Part shown: piece after piece, positions 50,524 through 62,127 of the stretch
How the letters are laid out: each line of letters begins with the position of its first letter
Numbering within the stretch: position 1 is the stretch's first letter
Source: Lotus japonicus
Taxonomy: Eukaryota; Streptophyta; Magnoliopsida; Fabales; Fabaceae
NCBI RefSeq assembly: GCF_012489685.1
Contig: NC_080045.1
Span: 997,001-1,061,000, forward strand
Direction of reading: 5' to 3'
DNA: 64,000 bases
Notes under the pieces: generated by a model
The model's database searches: none
Told to the model about the DNA's origin: nothing
What the model saw: only the letters and a program-made list of their open reading frames with translations
Position numbers and translations under genes: made by a program

Positions 50524-51682
50524 GAGTAAATTACACTCAATTTCCCTATATGACACTAAACTCCAAACTTACTCAAATATTACACTTCACCCCATTCACT
50601 AATTATTACCTGCGGATTTTGTTACCAATTTTTCTCAGAAATGTTTTCTTGCGAAATTTGCAACCAATTTTTCACACAAACGTTTTTTTGGGAATTTCGC
50701 TTCAAATTTGAGTAAAATTCTTACAAATCTATATTTGCATGTAATTAGTGCAATTTTCTCTCATTTTTCCCTTCATCATTTTTTTAGTCTTTACTTTTTA
50801 ACTTGATCCATTTAAATTTTTATGCGAGTGTGTAAAGAATTGAAGTTTAGATTGCTTTGAACTAGTTATGTGAAAATTCTAAATTAATTCTAAGTTAGGA
50901 CAATTCCAAATGTCTAATTTATTTTATTGTCTTATGCGTTTGTAACGAATTTGAATGACTAATATCTTGTTGGGTTCAAAACGTGAGATCCTAAAATTGC
51001 AAGCAATTCAAACGTGAAATCTCAATAATATTCTCATTGTTATATGATGATGATGAAGATTGATTCTATGTTGGAATTTTGAAGCCACTTGTGATAAATA
51101 ATTAGGTTTTTCAATTAACGAATGCATGAAGTTTGCTTAACTTTGCATTTTAATTGTTTAGTATTAGTAACCCATTCTCAGGGTGACCCAACGAGTCGCA
51201 CATAAACTCTATTACAAGTTTCTTGATGCTTAGGGCATCCTCGAAGAGCGGGGGATTTGGTGAGCTCGCAAATTGACTTGGGTTACGAGTGTGGTTTTGG
51301 GTTTATGCATCTTTTGGTGTAACTGGTTAAATTTTAATTCTAAAACACTCGTAAAAATTTGAAAGAATCATGTTAAAAGGAAAAAAGAAGAAGAAGGAAA
51401 GACTACAAGAAAATGATAAAGGGAAAAAGTGGAGAAAATTGCACAAATTTACCTGCAGATATATATATTTGTAAAAATTTTACTCAAATTTGAATCAAAA
51501 TTCGCAAGAAAACATTTTTACAAAAAATTGGTAGTAGCATTCTCAAGAAAACATGTGTGAGAAAAATTAGTAACCAAATTCGCAGGTAATAAGTAGTGAA
51601 TGGGGTGGAGTGTCATATTTGAGTAAGTTTGAAGTCTAGTATCATATAGGGAAACCTCAAGTTAGTAGAGTGTAATTTACTC
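50524..51682. mobile_element. Long-TIR element (about 230-bp inverted repeats)
   Basis: GAGTAAATTACACTC at 50524 and its exact complement at 51668-51682 bound arms that stay inverted for about 230 bp (shared CCCTATATGA, CAAACTTACTCAAATAT, CCCCATTCACTA, ATTACCTGCG, CAAATTTGAGTAAAATT and GTGCAATTTTCTC on the left). The ~670-bp centre has no transposase. Long arms suggest a Mutator-like or foldback element. No 8-9 bp duplication is visible. A run of about 16 G lies just outside the left end. Confidence 0.8.
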
Positions 51683-51835
51683 AAAAAAATATGAACAAGT
51701 CAATTAGACTTGAGAGAGAATAAAAAAACTGAAAAGATGAAAATTGATTCACAATTGAAGGAGAGTGTTGAAGTAACAATTGTGAATGAAATAGTTCCGA
51801 ATTGGATATATAAGCAAAAGTTAAAAAGTTTATTA

Positions 51836-51882
51836 GTGAAAGAGCACACTCATCCATTTCCTTAATGAGTGTGCTCTTTCAC
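51836..51882. repeat. Perfect 18-bp hairpin
   Basis: GTGAAAGAGCACACTCAT (51836-51853) pairs perfectly with ATGAGTGTGCTCTTTCAC (51865-51882) around an 11-base loop. It lies about 380 bp downstream of the GDSL stop codon. Confidence 0.9.
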
Positions 51883-52261
51883 CGGTGACAAATTTTGGTG
51901 CTCCATCGTTTATACACCAACAATGTCTTTGTCTCTTTGATAGTCAAAGTTTAATCTCTTTCCGGATAAAGAGATTAAGTGAGCTTTACCTCTTTTAATA
52001 TAATCATTTTTTCATACATACGATCTTTGGCCAAGGAACTCATATTTTGCTAATTGTATCAGGATTTGTTGGTACACACATTTATGTCCTAAGAATATTA
52101 CCAATGTATTTATTTTAACCTTGTAAAGTTACAATTACACGGAATCATAAATCTTGCTTTTATATGTGAACAATTACTTGGACCTGTTAGAGAAATCGCA
52201 GAAAGTTTTTAGACCTAAAAGTTGCCTAAAAAAACAGAGGTTATTTTTTTCTTAAGATAGT

Positions 52262-55200
52262 TCACTTGAACTGGTATACATATTTTTGCAGAATAGGGCC
52301 AACGAGGCTTTTGTAAATGCCCTCAGTAGGATGAAAACTGTCCCAAAACACATAATCCAAAACGTTTGGACATGTGGTACCGAAATGGTTGCATAAATAC
52401 GTAACCTCAATGATACCTGTGCCACAACATCCTCTGTCTGAGACTTCATAGCCTGCAATACGACAATGAAGCAATTTTTTAAAGTTATAATCGTGAAATT
52501 AATACTTGATCATATTATCAAGAGTTTAACATCTATGGAATTGTAATTTTTTTTACACATATTCATCAATTAGAATTTTTTATTTGACCACGGTATAAAT
52601 AAATTAAAACAAGAAAATAACAAAGCATATTTTGGCAGAATATGATTTTTTTATTTTTTTGAATCTAAGAATATGATTGAGTATTACACTGTTGTCAATG
52701 CATATAAATTAAACTATTGTTACCCTTAAGTGATTTCTTAACAAATGCTCATGTGAGTGATAATTTCCATTGAGCACAAAAAGTGAAGTTTCGGAATTTG
52801 AATTAGTTACCATGTTTTTGACTGTTCACAATGATATCAAGCAGAGGGTTGTAAATATCAAAGTAAACGATTCTGCCATTTGGAAAGTGTTGATTAAGTG
52901 AATTGATCCCCTTTTGAAGTTTTCTGTTAAATAACACCACTGCATCATTGTAATGTTCCACGCATTGTCTTTCAATTCCTCCAGCCATCGTTCTCTGAAA
53001 TGGCACACATCCAACTGGAGGCGAACTGAACACTCCAATCCTCCGTACACCAAGTCCAAGTAATTCCTTTCAATTGTATTCATATATAGGAAAAAAATAA
53101 TACATTGTAAGATAATTAAATTACCTGATTTGCAAAATCTATAGAAAAATATAAATTAGCATGTTCTATAATCTATGTACTGGATCAACTTCTCTTTTCT
53201 ATGAATCAATTATGACATATAAAATCTACTTACAGAACTTCTTCTTAGAATTGAATTTCCGCTACATACCTTGAAGAAATTAGAAGCTAAGCTAACTAAA
53301 AGGTCAGCATAAGAAGGAAAATCATATTCCTTTTGTCTAGCACCGGATAAGAAGTATGTATTGGAAATGTCGTTGCTGCCTAATACCACAAGAACAAGAC
53401 TATTGGCTAGGATGAATTTTGTTCTGTCCTTTCCAACTAGTCTTCTCAACTTTCCTATGTATTCTTTGAATAATTTTAGCTGGCCTGCTAAATCGATACA
53501 TGGCTGCTTGCAAACAAGGCAACAAAGTTAGAAATCAATCAAAGGAATCATACCAAAACGAAATTTTTTCTTGATCAATTAACTTTGGGGGAGAAAATCG
53601 GTGCTTATGAGTTATGAGTACCTGTAATTTTGCTGTCATAGGATCGTATCCAGCGCCGCCTGATGCAAAGTTCACGCCGGTGGCCAGTTCACTAGGATGG
53701 AGATTTGGATCCAGGTATGCCGGTAGTAATTCTTTGATGCCTAATTCTTCAACTGGAACGAAAATTTTCCAAAAGAAAAAAAAAATCTCAGTAAGATATG
53801 TAGCCTTAGCAATGTGATGACAATATCCATAACCAGAGGTTCACTCCAAAAATTACTAGCTGCTACTGGAGCAAGTGGGGTCAGTGAGCCGCAGTGGCGG
53901 ATCCAGGACCCCGGGGTCAGGGGGTTCAAATTTTTTAAATGAACAAATCGGTAAAAATATAATTAAAAACAACTTTAATATGTTTATACATCAGAAATTA
54001 TACAAGTCATAGTTGTATTTTACGTGATTTTATATTCTGAAATCGTTTAACAATACGCTCAGAGTCAATGTTATTGAATACATCACTCTCAATGTAAGTA
54101 ACTAAACAATCGTTCATCCATGTATCTCAAATTTGGTTACGCAGCCAATTCTTCACAAATATTCGTAGGGATTGGTCAATTAATATCCAATTAATTAAGA
54201 ACTCAATTTATTTCACAGCTTCCATAGTTTTAATTTACTCAATATTCAGATCAAAACCCAGAAAGGGAAAAACTTTGAAGGAGAAAAAAACCGATTTTGA
54301 GAGTGGAAAAAGGAAAAACAAGTCAAAGGGGTGTTGGTATAGAAAATTGGGGCATATTATACATACTGTGCACAACAACCTGTGAAGATCGACGGGCGAG
54401 GGTACGTCGTACGCGAGAGAAAGAGAGACAGAGTGGTTGAGTGAGAGAGAGTGAGAGGAGTAAGTGAGTGTGGGTCTTTGGTGCAAAACTTGGTCTAGTA
54501 GTATAATTTAAAATTTTCAGGGGGTTCAAAAAATAATTATATAGCAGGGTAAGTGCCATTATTTTTTTTCCCAACTGAACCCCCTCAAAGCAATGTAGAT
54601 ACGCCATTGGTGAGCCGAGCAACTCAGTTAAAATTAGAGCACCAAGGATCAAAATCTACTTGGGGAGGGTTCTCCCCCAACTTAAAATTTTGAAGGGTAT
54701 AGGGGGATTCAAACCCAAACCTCCTTTGGGAAGGTGAGACTTAACTCCGGTTCCTACAACTAATTTTGTCAACCCGTGTTGCCTTCTTTTCATATTACAT
54801 AACACACATAAATTTCTTATTTTCACTTTCTTCCATAATTCTCATCTCTTTAAATGATTTTTGCCCCCATCCACACACACTTTATTCCATAGGGAATTGT
54901 TGAAAGGATTTTAAGTCATTCATACTCAATTTATCTTTTATCTCATTTCCACTTGTTATTTCGTTATATTTCTCTCTGTTTTCTATTACATCCCTTTTTT
55001 TAGATAAGTCATACTATTACATCCCATATTGTATCTTTAATTTCTCCCTTTTCTTTTATGTTTTCTCTAAGTGTTAATGTAAAGAAGAGTCAACAAAACA
55101 TTTTTCTTGTGCAAATACGTACACAAGCTCTCAGTTATATCTATAATAAACAGAGATCTGAGATTTTTCTGCACACGAGAGAATGATCAAAACCTAGATA

Positions 55201-58200
55201 GAATATGTAAGACGAATCGTCAATTAGGATAGAGACTCAGACCTGGGTAGAAACTAGACATTAAAGATAGAAGATGTAAGACGAATCGTTAACAAGATAG
55301 ATGAAACTCAATAACTCATAAATAGAAATGCGAGTGGGAAGAGAAGGATGGGACAATGGAGCACAGAGCCATGGAGGCCGAGAACGGGGAGGGGTGAGAC
55401 AATGTCATGGGGAGAAGATGAAGAGGTAGACACAAGAGCTCATGACTTCATTCACAAGTTTAAGAAGCAATTGAAGTTGCAGAGGAGATGATCAACACCA
55501 ACTGAAAACAAGTTATCGTTGATGGTGAAGAATGATGTCTTTCTTGTTGATTACCATAAAGTAACTATCATGGTTTATTATTGTTGTATTCATGTTAAAC
55601 ATTGTTCCGATGAAGAAGGACCAATGCAGGGAGAGAGGGGAGAGTGGGAGGGAGGGAGAAAAAGAGATAAAGTGATGTAAAGTCTAATATACCCCTTGGT
55701 CTATTGTGGTCCAAAAAAAACAAAGGAACCACCCTAATCTTTGGAAAAATTTAATATGCACAAGAATTTGGTTGTGCATAATTAAATTATTAGAGTATGA
55801 TTAGTAAATTAGTTAGTGAATATTACGTAATGTGAATAAGGTAAAAATCAAAAGTTAATCTCAAAATCATCATCAAAATACCCATAACCTGCACCACCCC
55901 CAACCACCACCAAGTTTATGTCTTCATCTTTAGATTGGTTCTTCCTCCAACTCCAAAGCAACCACCCACCAAGCCAGCCACCGTATTTTGCCCAGCAGGA
56001 TCTTCACCATCGCCCCACCAGCAACGACGACAAACCACTGAGAAGGAGCCAAGAATAAGAGAAAGGAGCGACGGTAAGTTCTAGACTTGGGTTTTGGGGA
56101 GGAGGAGAATAACGAAGGGGAAGAGAAGGAGTGGATCTCGCCATCTAAACTTCATCTTCCTCCTACCAAAATCTTCATCTTCTTCACCTATTGTGTTCTT
56201 TCCTCTTTGGATCGGCGAATTGAACCCCCACCCGAACACCATTATCTTCCCTCTCACCACCACGATGACCACCACCGAATACCCAGCAGCGCCACCGGCA
56301 CTACTCTTCCTTTTCCAACCTCCCCTCTAACCAATGTGAACCATTACACTCAACCTTCACCTGAAACTTCCGGCCATCACACAACCATCTTCCTCCCCAA
56401 ACTCGCAGCTAAACCCACTCTCTGGATACACTTAACTTAAAAATCATATTATCTTTTCACTAATCATACACTAATAATTTAACTATTTGAATTTCTAAAA
56501 AATCCTAAATTACATGGAAACTTGTTGCAGCAGGTCAAAAGTGTCTTGTGCAACCTTGCACAAGCAAATGCTAGCGCATATTAAATTTGTCCCTAACATT
56601 TGCAATAAACGCATAGATATTAATTGAACTATCCAAACTTTAATAAATTTACTGATTGGTTGGTATATGAGAGTATGATTCCGAAGGAAAATACTTAGAG
56701 TCGTGTATAGGAGTAAATGCCATATATTTAAGCCTTATACCTCTTTAAAAGTATAGTAACTATATATATACTATTGAGACGTGAGAGAGTTAATGGAACA
56801 AATGAAAAATCATACCATATTAATTGTAACGTAGCCAATGCAACATGAAAATTGAGAAGTGCAATGTGAAAAGTGCAACTTTGGTAGTTATTAGTAGTAG
56901 TGTTTTGTATTAACAAATTTTCATTTTCTAAAAATCTAATTATAAATAAAATATTTGTTATTTTTACATTCTCAAAATTGAAAAATTATTTTGTATTTAC
57001 TCATAAAATATATATATATATATATATAGTTTTTCCAAATAAAAATATAGATAGTGCTTTGTTCTAGCTTAAAGAAGTTTTTCAAAATTAAAATTGTTTA
57101 AATTATATCTAAGATCAACAATGTTATAAGATATATTGTATGAGTTAGCTATCTTATCTATTGAAAGTGAAATATTAGAATTGTTTGATTATTAAACTAA
57201 TAAATGATTTCAGAGCTAAAAAACTACAATATAAAAATAAAAATTGATAATTTATATATATGATATATTAAGTCTCTTTAAGATTCTTGTCAAAAGAAAA
57301 TCACATTAATATTTTCGCCTTAAACCTCAAAATGTATATAGAGAAATATTGTTCCCATCATTATTTCTTTCATTTTCACCTCTGCATGCTTCTATAGTCC
57401 ATCCTTTTCACCTTAATTAAAGTCATAGTATATAGGGGCATCTATCAGGATCCCACGAGTGAATAGAAAGTTGGATCTACATTGGATCTCACCTGAATCG
57501 CCTCATCTATCCTCTTGAGGCGAAGTTTGGTTTCAAACTCCGGTTCTAACAGGAGAAGTACGTCATGCTAATGTGTCTTGGATGATCCACATCTCAGGGT
57601 CAGGCGCCGATGAGCACATTGAACTATCCATGTGGCTGAGAGCCCTCACAGTCCAGGCACAACGACGCAATTATCAGGGGCGCACTCAACCACTGAGCTA
57701 ATAGCCCGTCGTGTGGGTCTCCCGCCCGTGATGCAATAAGCATGAATGAGTTGAGAAAGTGGAACGAAATGCACGGCGAGGGTGGTACTAGCAATGTTTA
57801 AAGGTAGTTGTTATTCCCACCCCCTCACATCTAGTTCCACCTCCCTTACATTAGTATAATCCGAAAATACCCTTGTAAATAATTTCGGTCATTCTCACTT
57901 TAAAATGCGTAGGCTACTCACTTCAAAGTGCGATTAATGGTAGAAACGAACAATTCAGTGGGTGGGGTTACTGTAGACGCGAGAGTCAGTGATGGGGAAA
58001 ACGACGTGGCGGTCGAGTTTGGCAGTGGGCAGTGGGCGCGGGTGACAGAATGGAAGAAGAAAATGATGAAACACCAAGAAAAGAGAAAGAGATGGAGAAG
58101 AAGATGAAACCGTTGAAGAAGAAGATAAAGAAGAAGTGAAATTGAAATGGGTGGTGAGTAGTTTTGGGGAAATTTGAAATGGGGGGGGGGGGGGGTTGGG

Positions 58201-59565
58201 AGGTTATGGGAAGTTATTTTTTAAAAAGGAATATTTTAGTATTTTCGCACTTTTATAGGAGTGGAACTAGATGAGAGGGGTTGGAAAAACAATTACCTTA
58301 CCAATATTGTACTGATTTCCTTTTTTATCTAGGTTAAAGTGCTCTCTTTCTCTCTTTCAAGTATTAAAATTGACCTTGTATTATATTTTTCAAGAGGTAC
58401 CTGAACTAATTTTATAGTTGTACTCTATATATAGGGGCAATGGTGTTTTTTTATCAGCCAAAATGAATTCAATCAAAGCATAAGGAGTGCTTTAATCCTG
58501 GATACACGAAAAAGAAACAAAAGAAAAGAGGCACAAGCTAAGGGACCAAAAACAAAACTAAACCAAACAACTTAACAGTAGATTCGTTTCCAAGCTTAAA
58601 ACTTTAGCAACAAGGCTAAAAAAATAAAGGAACTTTAAAATCCCCTCCCAACAACAATGGACCCACCCCAACACATGGAGATACTAATAGATCGAGTTGA
58701 TTGAACGTAACTATCAAGTGCTGAATTATATACATACTGACAAACACATATTACAATATGTTACATACAACTTGATTGAACTATCCAACTGTAATTTACT
58801 GGTTGGTTACATTTGAGACTATGATTTTAAATTATTTATCAGAGGGAAAAATTAATGTTCTTGTATAAAGTGAGATATTGTGAAACAATTAATTATCTCA
58901 AAAACTTAAGTTGTTAGGTAAGAGTTACATTAATGGTTTATACTATATTCTTACACCTCCCCTCATATATACAAGAGTCATTTGGGCTTGAAGCGTGAAT
59001 AAATCTACGGGTTCATCTACTATGTGCTTAAATTTCACTTTATTAATTAGAAAGTGAGGGAAGCAAGAATGAAACTATAGACGGCTAAGTTATAATTACT
59101 TTGATATCATGTCAAGCAATCAATTATCTCAAAAAATGAAGATGTTAGGTAAAGATCACATTAATGGATTTATATCATATTCTAACCGATATAAATTAAA
59201 AAATGATAAATGTGAGTTAATATGAATAATTTCCATATAAGAATTCTAATTAAAGAGAGAAGTAGCACTAGTTACTTACCTGCAAAGTCTGAGGGAACTT
59301 TTCCATTGCTAAATCGGCCAGTTGGGACACCTCCATGAAAATCTTCCCCATATGGTCGGAAATTGCAGCGAGCTATCGTTACCAAGTTGTTGTTATTGCC
59401 AGTATCCATGATCGAATCTCCAAACACCAAAACTGCTGGAATGGAAACATTTGGAGGCAGTTTTATAACACCCTTTGTTTTGCAGCATGAAACAACTAAT
59501 AATAACATTGTCAATCTGAGAAGCTTGGTGCAGGTGCAAATTGAAGAGGGAAGACCCTTTAACAT
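52262..59565 (-). CDS. GDSL esterase/lipase (EXL type), 5 exons, 365 aa, 5.5-kb first intron
   Basis: Exons 59565-59280, 53752-53622, 53503-53270, 53066-52811 and 52452-52262 join in phase to 365 residues. Exons 2 and 3 have exactly the sizes (131, 234 bp) of the gene at 34293-36016. A hydrophobic signal ([11 protein letters not shown]) is followed by block [28 protein letters not shown], block [34 protein letters not shown] and FWDSFHPT with the catalytic Asp/His. It is a secreted SGNH hydrolase of unknown substrate. The exon 3 acceptor could be one codon earlier (AG|CAG). Intron 1 (59279-53753) carries at least three DNA elements and plastid DNA, yet both splice sites are intact (G|GTAAGT, CCAG|TTG), so the gene may be functional if the intron is spliced. 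Confidence 0.88.
53892..54609. mobile_element. hAT-type non-autonomous element in GDSL intron 1
   Basis: Termini CAGTGGCGGATC and (reverse complement) CAATGGCGTATC match at 10 of 12 positions, and the flanks are a perfect 8-bp duplication GTGAGCCG (53884-53891, 54610-54617), as expected for hAT. Both ends share AGGGGGTTCAAA/AGGGGGTTCAG just inside. No transposase in 718 bp. Confidence 0.85.
54620..55740. other. Intron 1 segment without recognised elements
   Basis: AT-rich to purine-rich sequence with TAAGACGAATCGT repeated near 55208 and 55277. No boundary supported. Confidence 0.35.
55743..56592. mobile_element. Mutator-like element with GC-rich interior in GDSL intron 1
   Basis: Left GGAAAAATTTAATATGCACAAG and right (reverse complement) GGACAAATTTAATATGCGC form inverted repeats extending over about 35 bp (both include TTTGSTTGTGCA). 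The 9-bp flanks CTAATCTTT and CTAACATTT agree at 7 of 9 positions. The centre (55890-56440) is C-rich with overlapping short frames, for example [16 protein letters not shown] and a His/Pro/Thr-rich stretch, of no known family; it may be a captured gene piece. Confidence 0.6.
57008..57028. repeat. (TA)n microsatellite
   Basis: About ten TA units in an otherwise AT-rich intron stretch (56593-57440) that shows no other feature. Confidence 0.8.
57448..57707 (-). other. Nuclear insertion of plastid DNA: trnI-GAU 5' exon and group II intron start
   Basis: On the minus strand 57707-57671 reads GGGCTATTAGCTCAGTGG..GCGCCCCTGATAA, the 37-nt 5' exon of plastid tRNA-Ile(GAU). It is followed by the group II intron start (TTGCGTCGTTGTGCCTGG, GTGAGGGCTCTCAGCCACAT, TCATCGGCGCCTGACCCTGA) up to TTCACTCGTGGGATCC at about 57448. 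Compared with the plastid sequence as I remember it, most differences are G-to-A or C-to-T, as expected after methylation in nuclear DNA. The 3' exon is absent, so no tRNA can be made. Confidence 0.88.
57800..58299. mobile_element. Long-TIR DNA element in GDSL intron 1
   Basis: AAGGTAGTTGTTATTCC..CATCTAGTTCCACCTCC at the left is the inverse of GGAGTGGAACTAGATGAGAG..AATTACCTT at the right over about 42 bp. The flanks are loosely similar (AGCAATGTT and CCAATATTG). The interior has a run of about 14 G at 58182-58195. No coding capacity. Probably Mutator-like. Confidence 0.65.
58445..58660 (-). mobile_element. LINE 3' tail (minus strand)
   Basis: Poly(T) at 58446-58452 followed by ATCAGCCAAAATGAATTCAAT reads in reverse complement as a LINE end (ATTGAATTCATTTTGGCTGAT plus A tail). 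Truncated. Confidence 0.4.
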
Positions 59566-59665
59566 GATGTTATGGCTAGTCGTTTTCCTCTCCCTCCTCT
59601 ATACTAAGAAATAACAATAATATAGAGCTAGCTCTAACTGCGAAGACCAAAGCTAAGTTAGAATC

Positions 59666-59674
59666 CTATTTATA
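59666..59674 (-). promoter_or_regulatory. TATA box of the second GDSL gene
   Basis: TATAAATAG lies about 100 bp upstream of the ATG at 59565. Confidence 0.55.
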
Positions 59675-60046
59675 CTCATCTCATGATCAAGCCAACTATA
59701 CCTAACTAGCAACCACACGTAAGAATTGGTTGCATGTGCATTTAACCGCTGCTCGTGCCACAACAAACAATCTGGCTCGTAGTACTAATTATTGATCTCA
59801 TCCGATATGTGCAGTCCTGTTCTAACTTGTCTACTAATGGTTAGAGTTGTATTCAAAATTATTTTTATAATTTTTTATTTGTGCCTGATTCATCTGCTTT
59901 ATAATTAAAACACTTCAATTATTTATGACGGAAAGATCCATATATAAAACACTATACTCTTCGACAAGTGGTAACACGAGTTCCCTAAATCTTTTAGGTG
60001 TGCCATCCCTATCTGTTTTTGGTATGACTTTTCGGTACAATTAAAT

Positions 60047-61641
60047 CTCGCATTGGCTAGAGATAGAACATAGATTACTTCTCTTCAATATATTCTTTGG
60101 CTTATAAAAAAATAATAGATAGACCTTACAAGGGTTGTGCAAATCTCAACTCTTGAACTAGCTTTTGGGTTGAGTTAAGCCTCCAAATTTCTAATATGGT
60201 ATCAGAGTCTATCCTAGATCCATTTATTGTGGAGACCTCTCATATTTGGGCCACCTGTTGTTGTTGATTCTACGTTCCAGTTTGTTTAGTCTTGGACGTG
60301 AGGGGGTGTTGTAAGATCAAGTTTTGATTATGTAGTACAACTCTATGTATTGATGATTACAAGTTAACGTTTTAGTATGAACAATTATGGTACTCTAACG
60401 TGTTTTCTGAGTGTGTTCATGACAGGCTCTGACCTTGATATAATCTCACACAAATCAGAAGCACTTTGCTTAAAGAGTGACCATAGCAACGCTTTCGCAA
60501 TCTCTATGTTCAAACTGAACAGTAGAAAAGCTTCAGAAGATCTGAAGATAGTCAAGCTCTGATGTGGACTCAACTCACTTGAAGTTCTGATGATCCAGAC
60601 GTTCTGATAACCCAGACACCCTGAAGGTCAGAAGCTCTGATGGTTTAGAAGACTCTAAAGATCTAGAAGCTGAAAAGTGTAGTCTCTAAAGTCCAGAAGC
60701 AAACAGGCTCTGAAGACCAAGTACTTCTCCTCTGAGTTCAGAATCAGAAGATACAACGGTCAGAGGATCCATGCTTCCCTCTAACTCTGATCAACAAGCT
60801 TCACAAGTTCCAACACGAAGCATTCCTCTGATCAGAAGTCAACAAGGTTAAAGGTCACGTCACTATCCAAAGTACAAAAGTAAGTGTACTATCCTGACGA
60901 CCTAACCTAACATTCTCAGCCACAGCAGAAGTTGGAAATCCCAGATCTGCCCTCCAACGGTAGCATTCTCATGCAATGTTCAAACCCTAATCCTTGGAGT
61001 ATATATAGAGGCTGAAGACTGAAAGATGCGGTTGGAAGAAACTTACACGCGCAAGCAATATTCAAATCTTCTTAGCAATCTTTCTTCATCGAATTCATTG
61101 TGTTTACTATAAGCTTTTCAGAAGCAATCTATTTGTAAACAATATCTTTTAAACAGTTGTTTAGTTTACCTTTAGGAGATCAAGGTTGATCGGATCCTAA
61201 AGAAGACTACGAGAGTGAATCTTAGTGTGAGCTAAGTCAGTGTATTGTTAGTCATTTGTAGGTTTTAAGTGCAGTTGTAACAAATCTCTGATTAGTGAAT
61301 TGCCTTCATTCTAAGAAGGAAGAAATCACCTTCACGGGTGGACTAGACTAGCTTGAGTGATTCATCAAGTGAACCAAGATAAAATCCTTGTGTGATTTTC
61401 TCATCTCTTATCTTAAGCACTTTACTTGTGTCTCGAAAGATTTGTTAAAATCTTAAGTGGGAAGTTTTATTCTGAAAACGCTATTCAAACCCCCCCCCTT
61501 TCTATCGTTTTTCATACCTTCAGGTCTGTTAGAAGTCTCACATTGGCTAGAAATAGAACATAAATAGCATTTTTAAGGGTTGTGCAAACCTTAACTCTTG
61601 AGCAAACTTTTGGGTTGAGTTAGGCCTCCCAGTTTCTAATA
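60047..61641 (+). mobile_element. Second-family TRIM split by a Sirevirus-like LTR
   Basis: Left LTR (about 60047-60196) and right LTR (61527-61641, starting TGTTAGAAGTCTC) share CATTGGCTAGAGATAGAACAT-like, GGGTTGTGCAAA and CTTTTGGGTTGAGTTA. TGGTATCAGAGTC at 60197 is an initiator-Met PBS directly after the left LTR, and GTGAGGGGG (60298-60306) is the polypurine tract. The right LTR should follow it but is displaced by about 1.2 kb. Confidence 0.7.
60307..61522 (+). mobile_element. Sirevirus-like solo LTR nested in the TRIM
   Basis: Bounded by TGTTGTAAGATC and CATACCTTCA. It contains CTCTGA/AGAAG repeats (60540-60750), a TATA box (GAGTATATATAGAGG near 60997-61011) and the C-run AAACCCCCCCCCTTTC near 61490, all typical of legume Sirevirus LTRs. 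No gag-pol. A target duplication could not be confirmed (GGGGG versus GGTCT). Confidence 0.55.
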
Positions 61642-61644
61642 TTT

Positions 61645-62125
61645 TTTTTTTCAGATGAACGTAAACCTAGCTCCTCCTAATAGATGACCCTTGAACTTTT
61701 GTGTTTTTTAATTTTAGTTGAATAAAGTTTGAGTGGGTTCAGTTCAATTATTATCACGCATGTCTCTGAGATCATAACTTACATATGTATTTACAGATTG
61801 TTCACCAATACAGCCTTACATTAGCGGTGATAATCTTATATATGACCTTCTAGTTAAGGGGAAGTGTTCTTCCTCACCACACTTCACCATTTTTGGCTTT
61901 TGATAACACTGGTTTAAGCAACAGTTAAATAGTGTTGCTTAAAATACATTAGAAATCAGTCGTGATTCTTGCCACAAAGGGCGTATTTTAAACATGTTTT
62001 ATACAACACTAAATAAATATTTTGTATCTAATAATAGGAAACAATTATTGCATGATAATTGTTGTCTTTTTTATACAATTAATTACATTTTCTTACGGTG
62101 CTACCATATAGTACGATAAATTGTT
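61645..62125. other. Intergenic, no gene seen
   Basis: AT-rich. Nothing could be supported. Confidence 0.35.
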
Positions 62126-62127
62126 TT

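Noticed and set aside
57671..57707. A tRNA-Ile gene
   Set aside because: Only the 5' exon of plastid trnI-GAU and part of its intron are present, with changes in the D arm; the 3' exon is missing.
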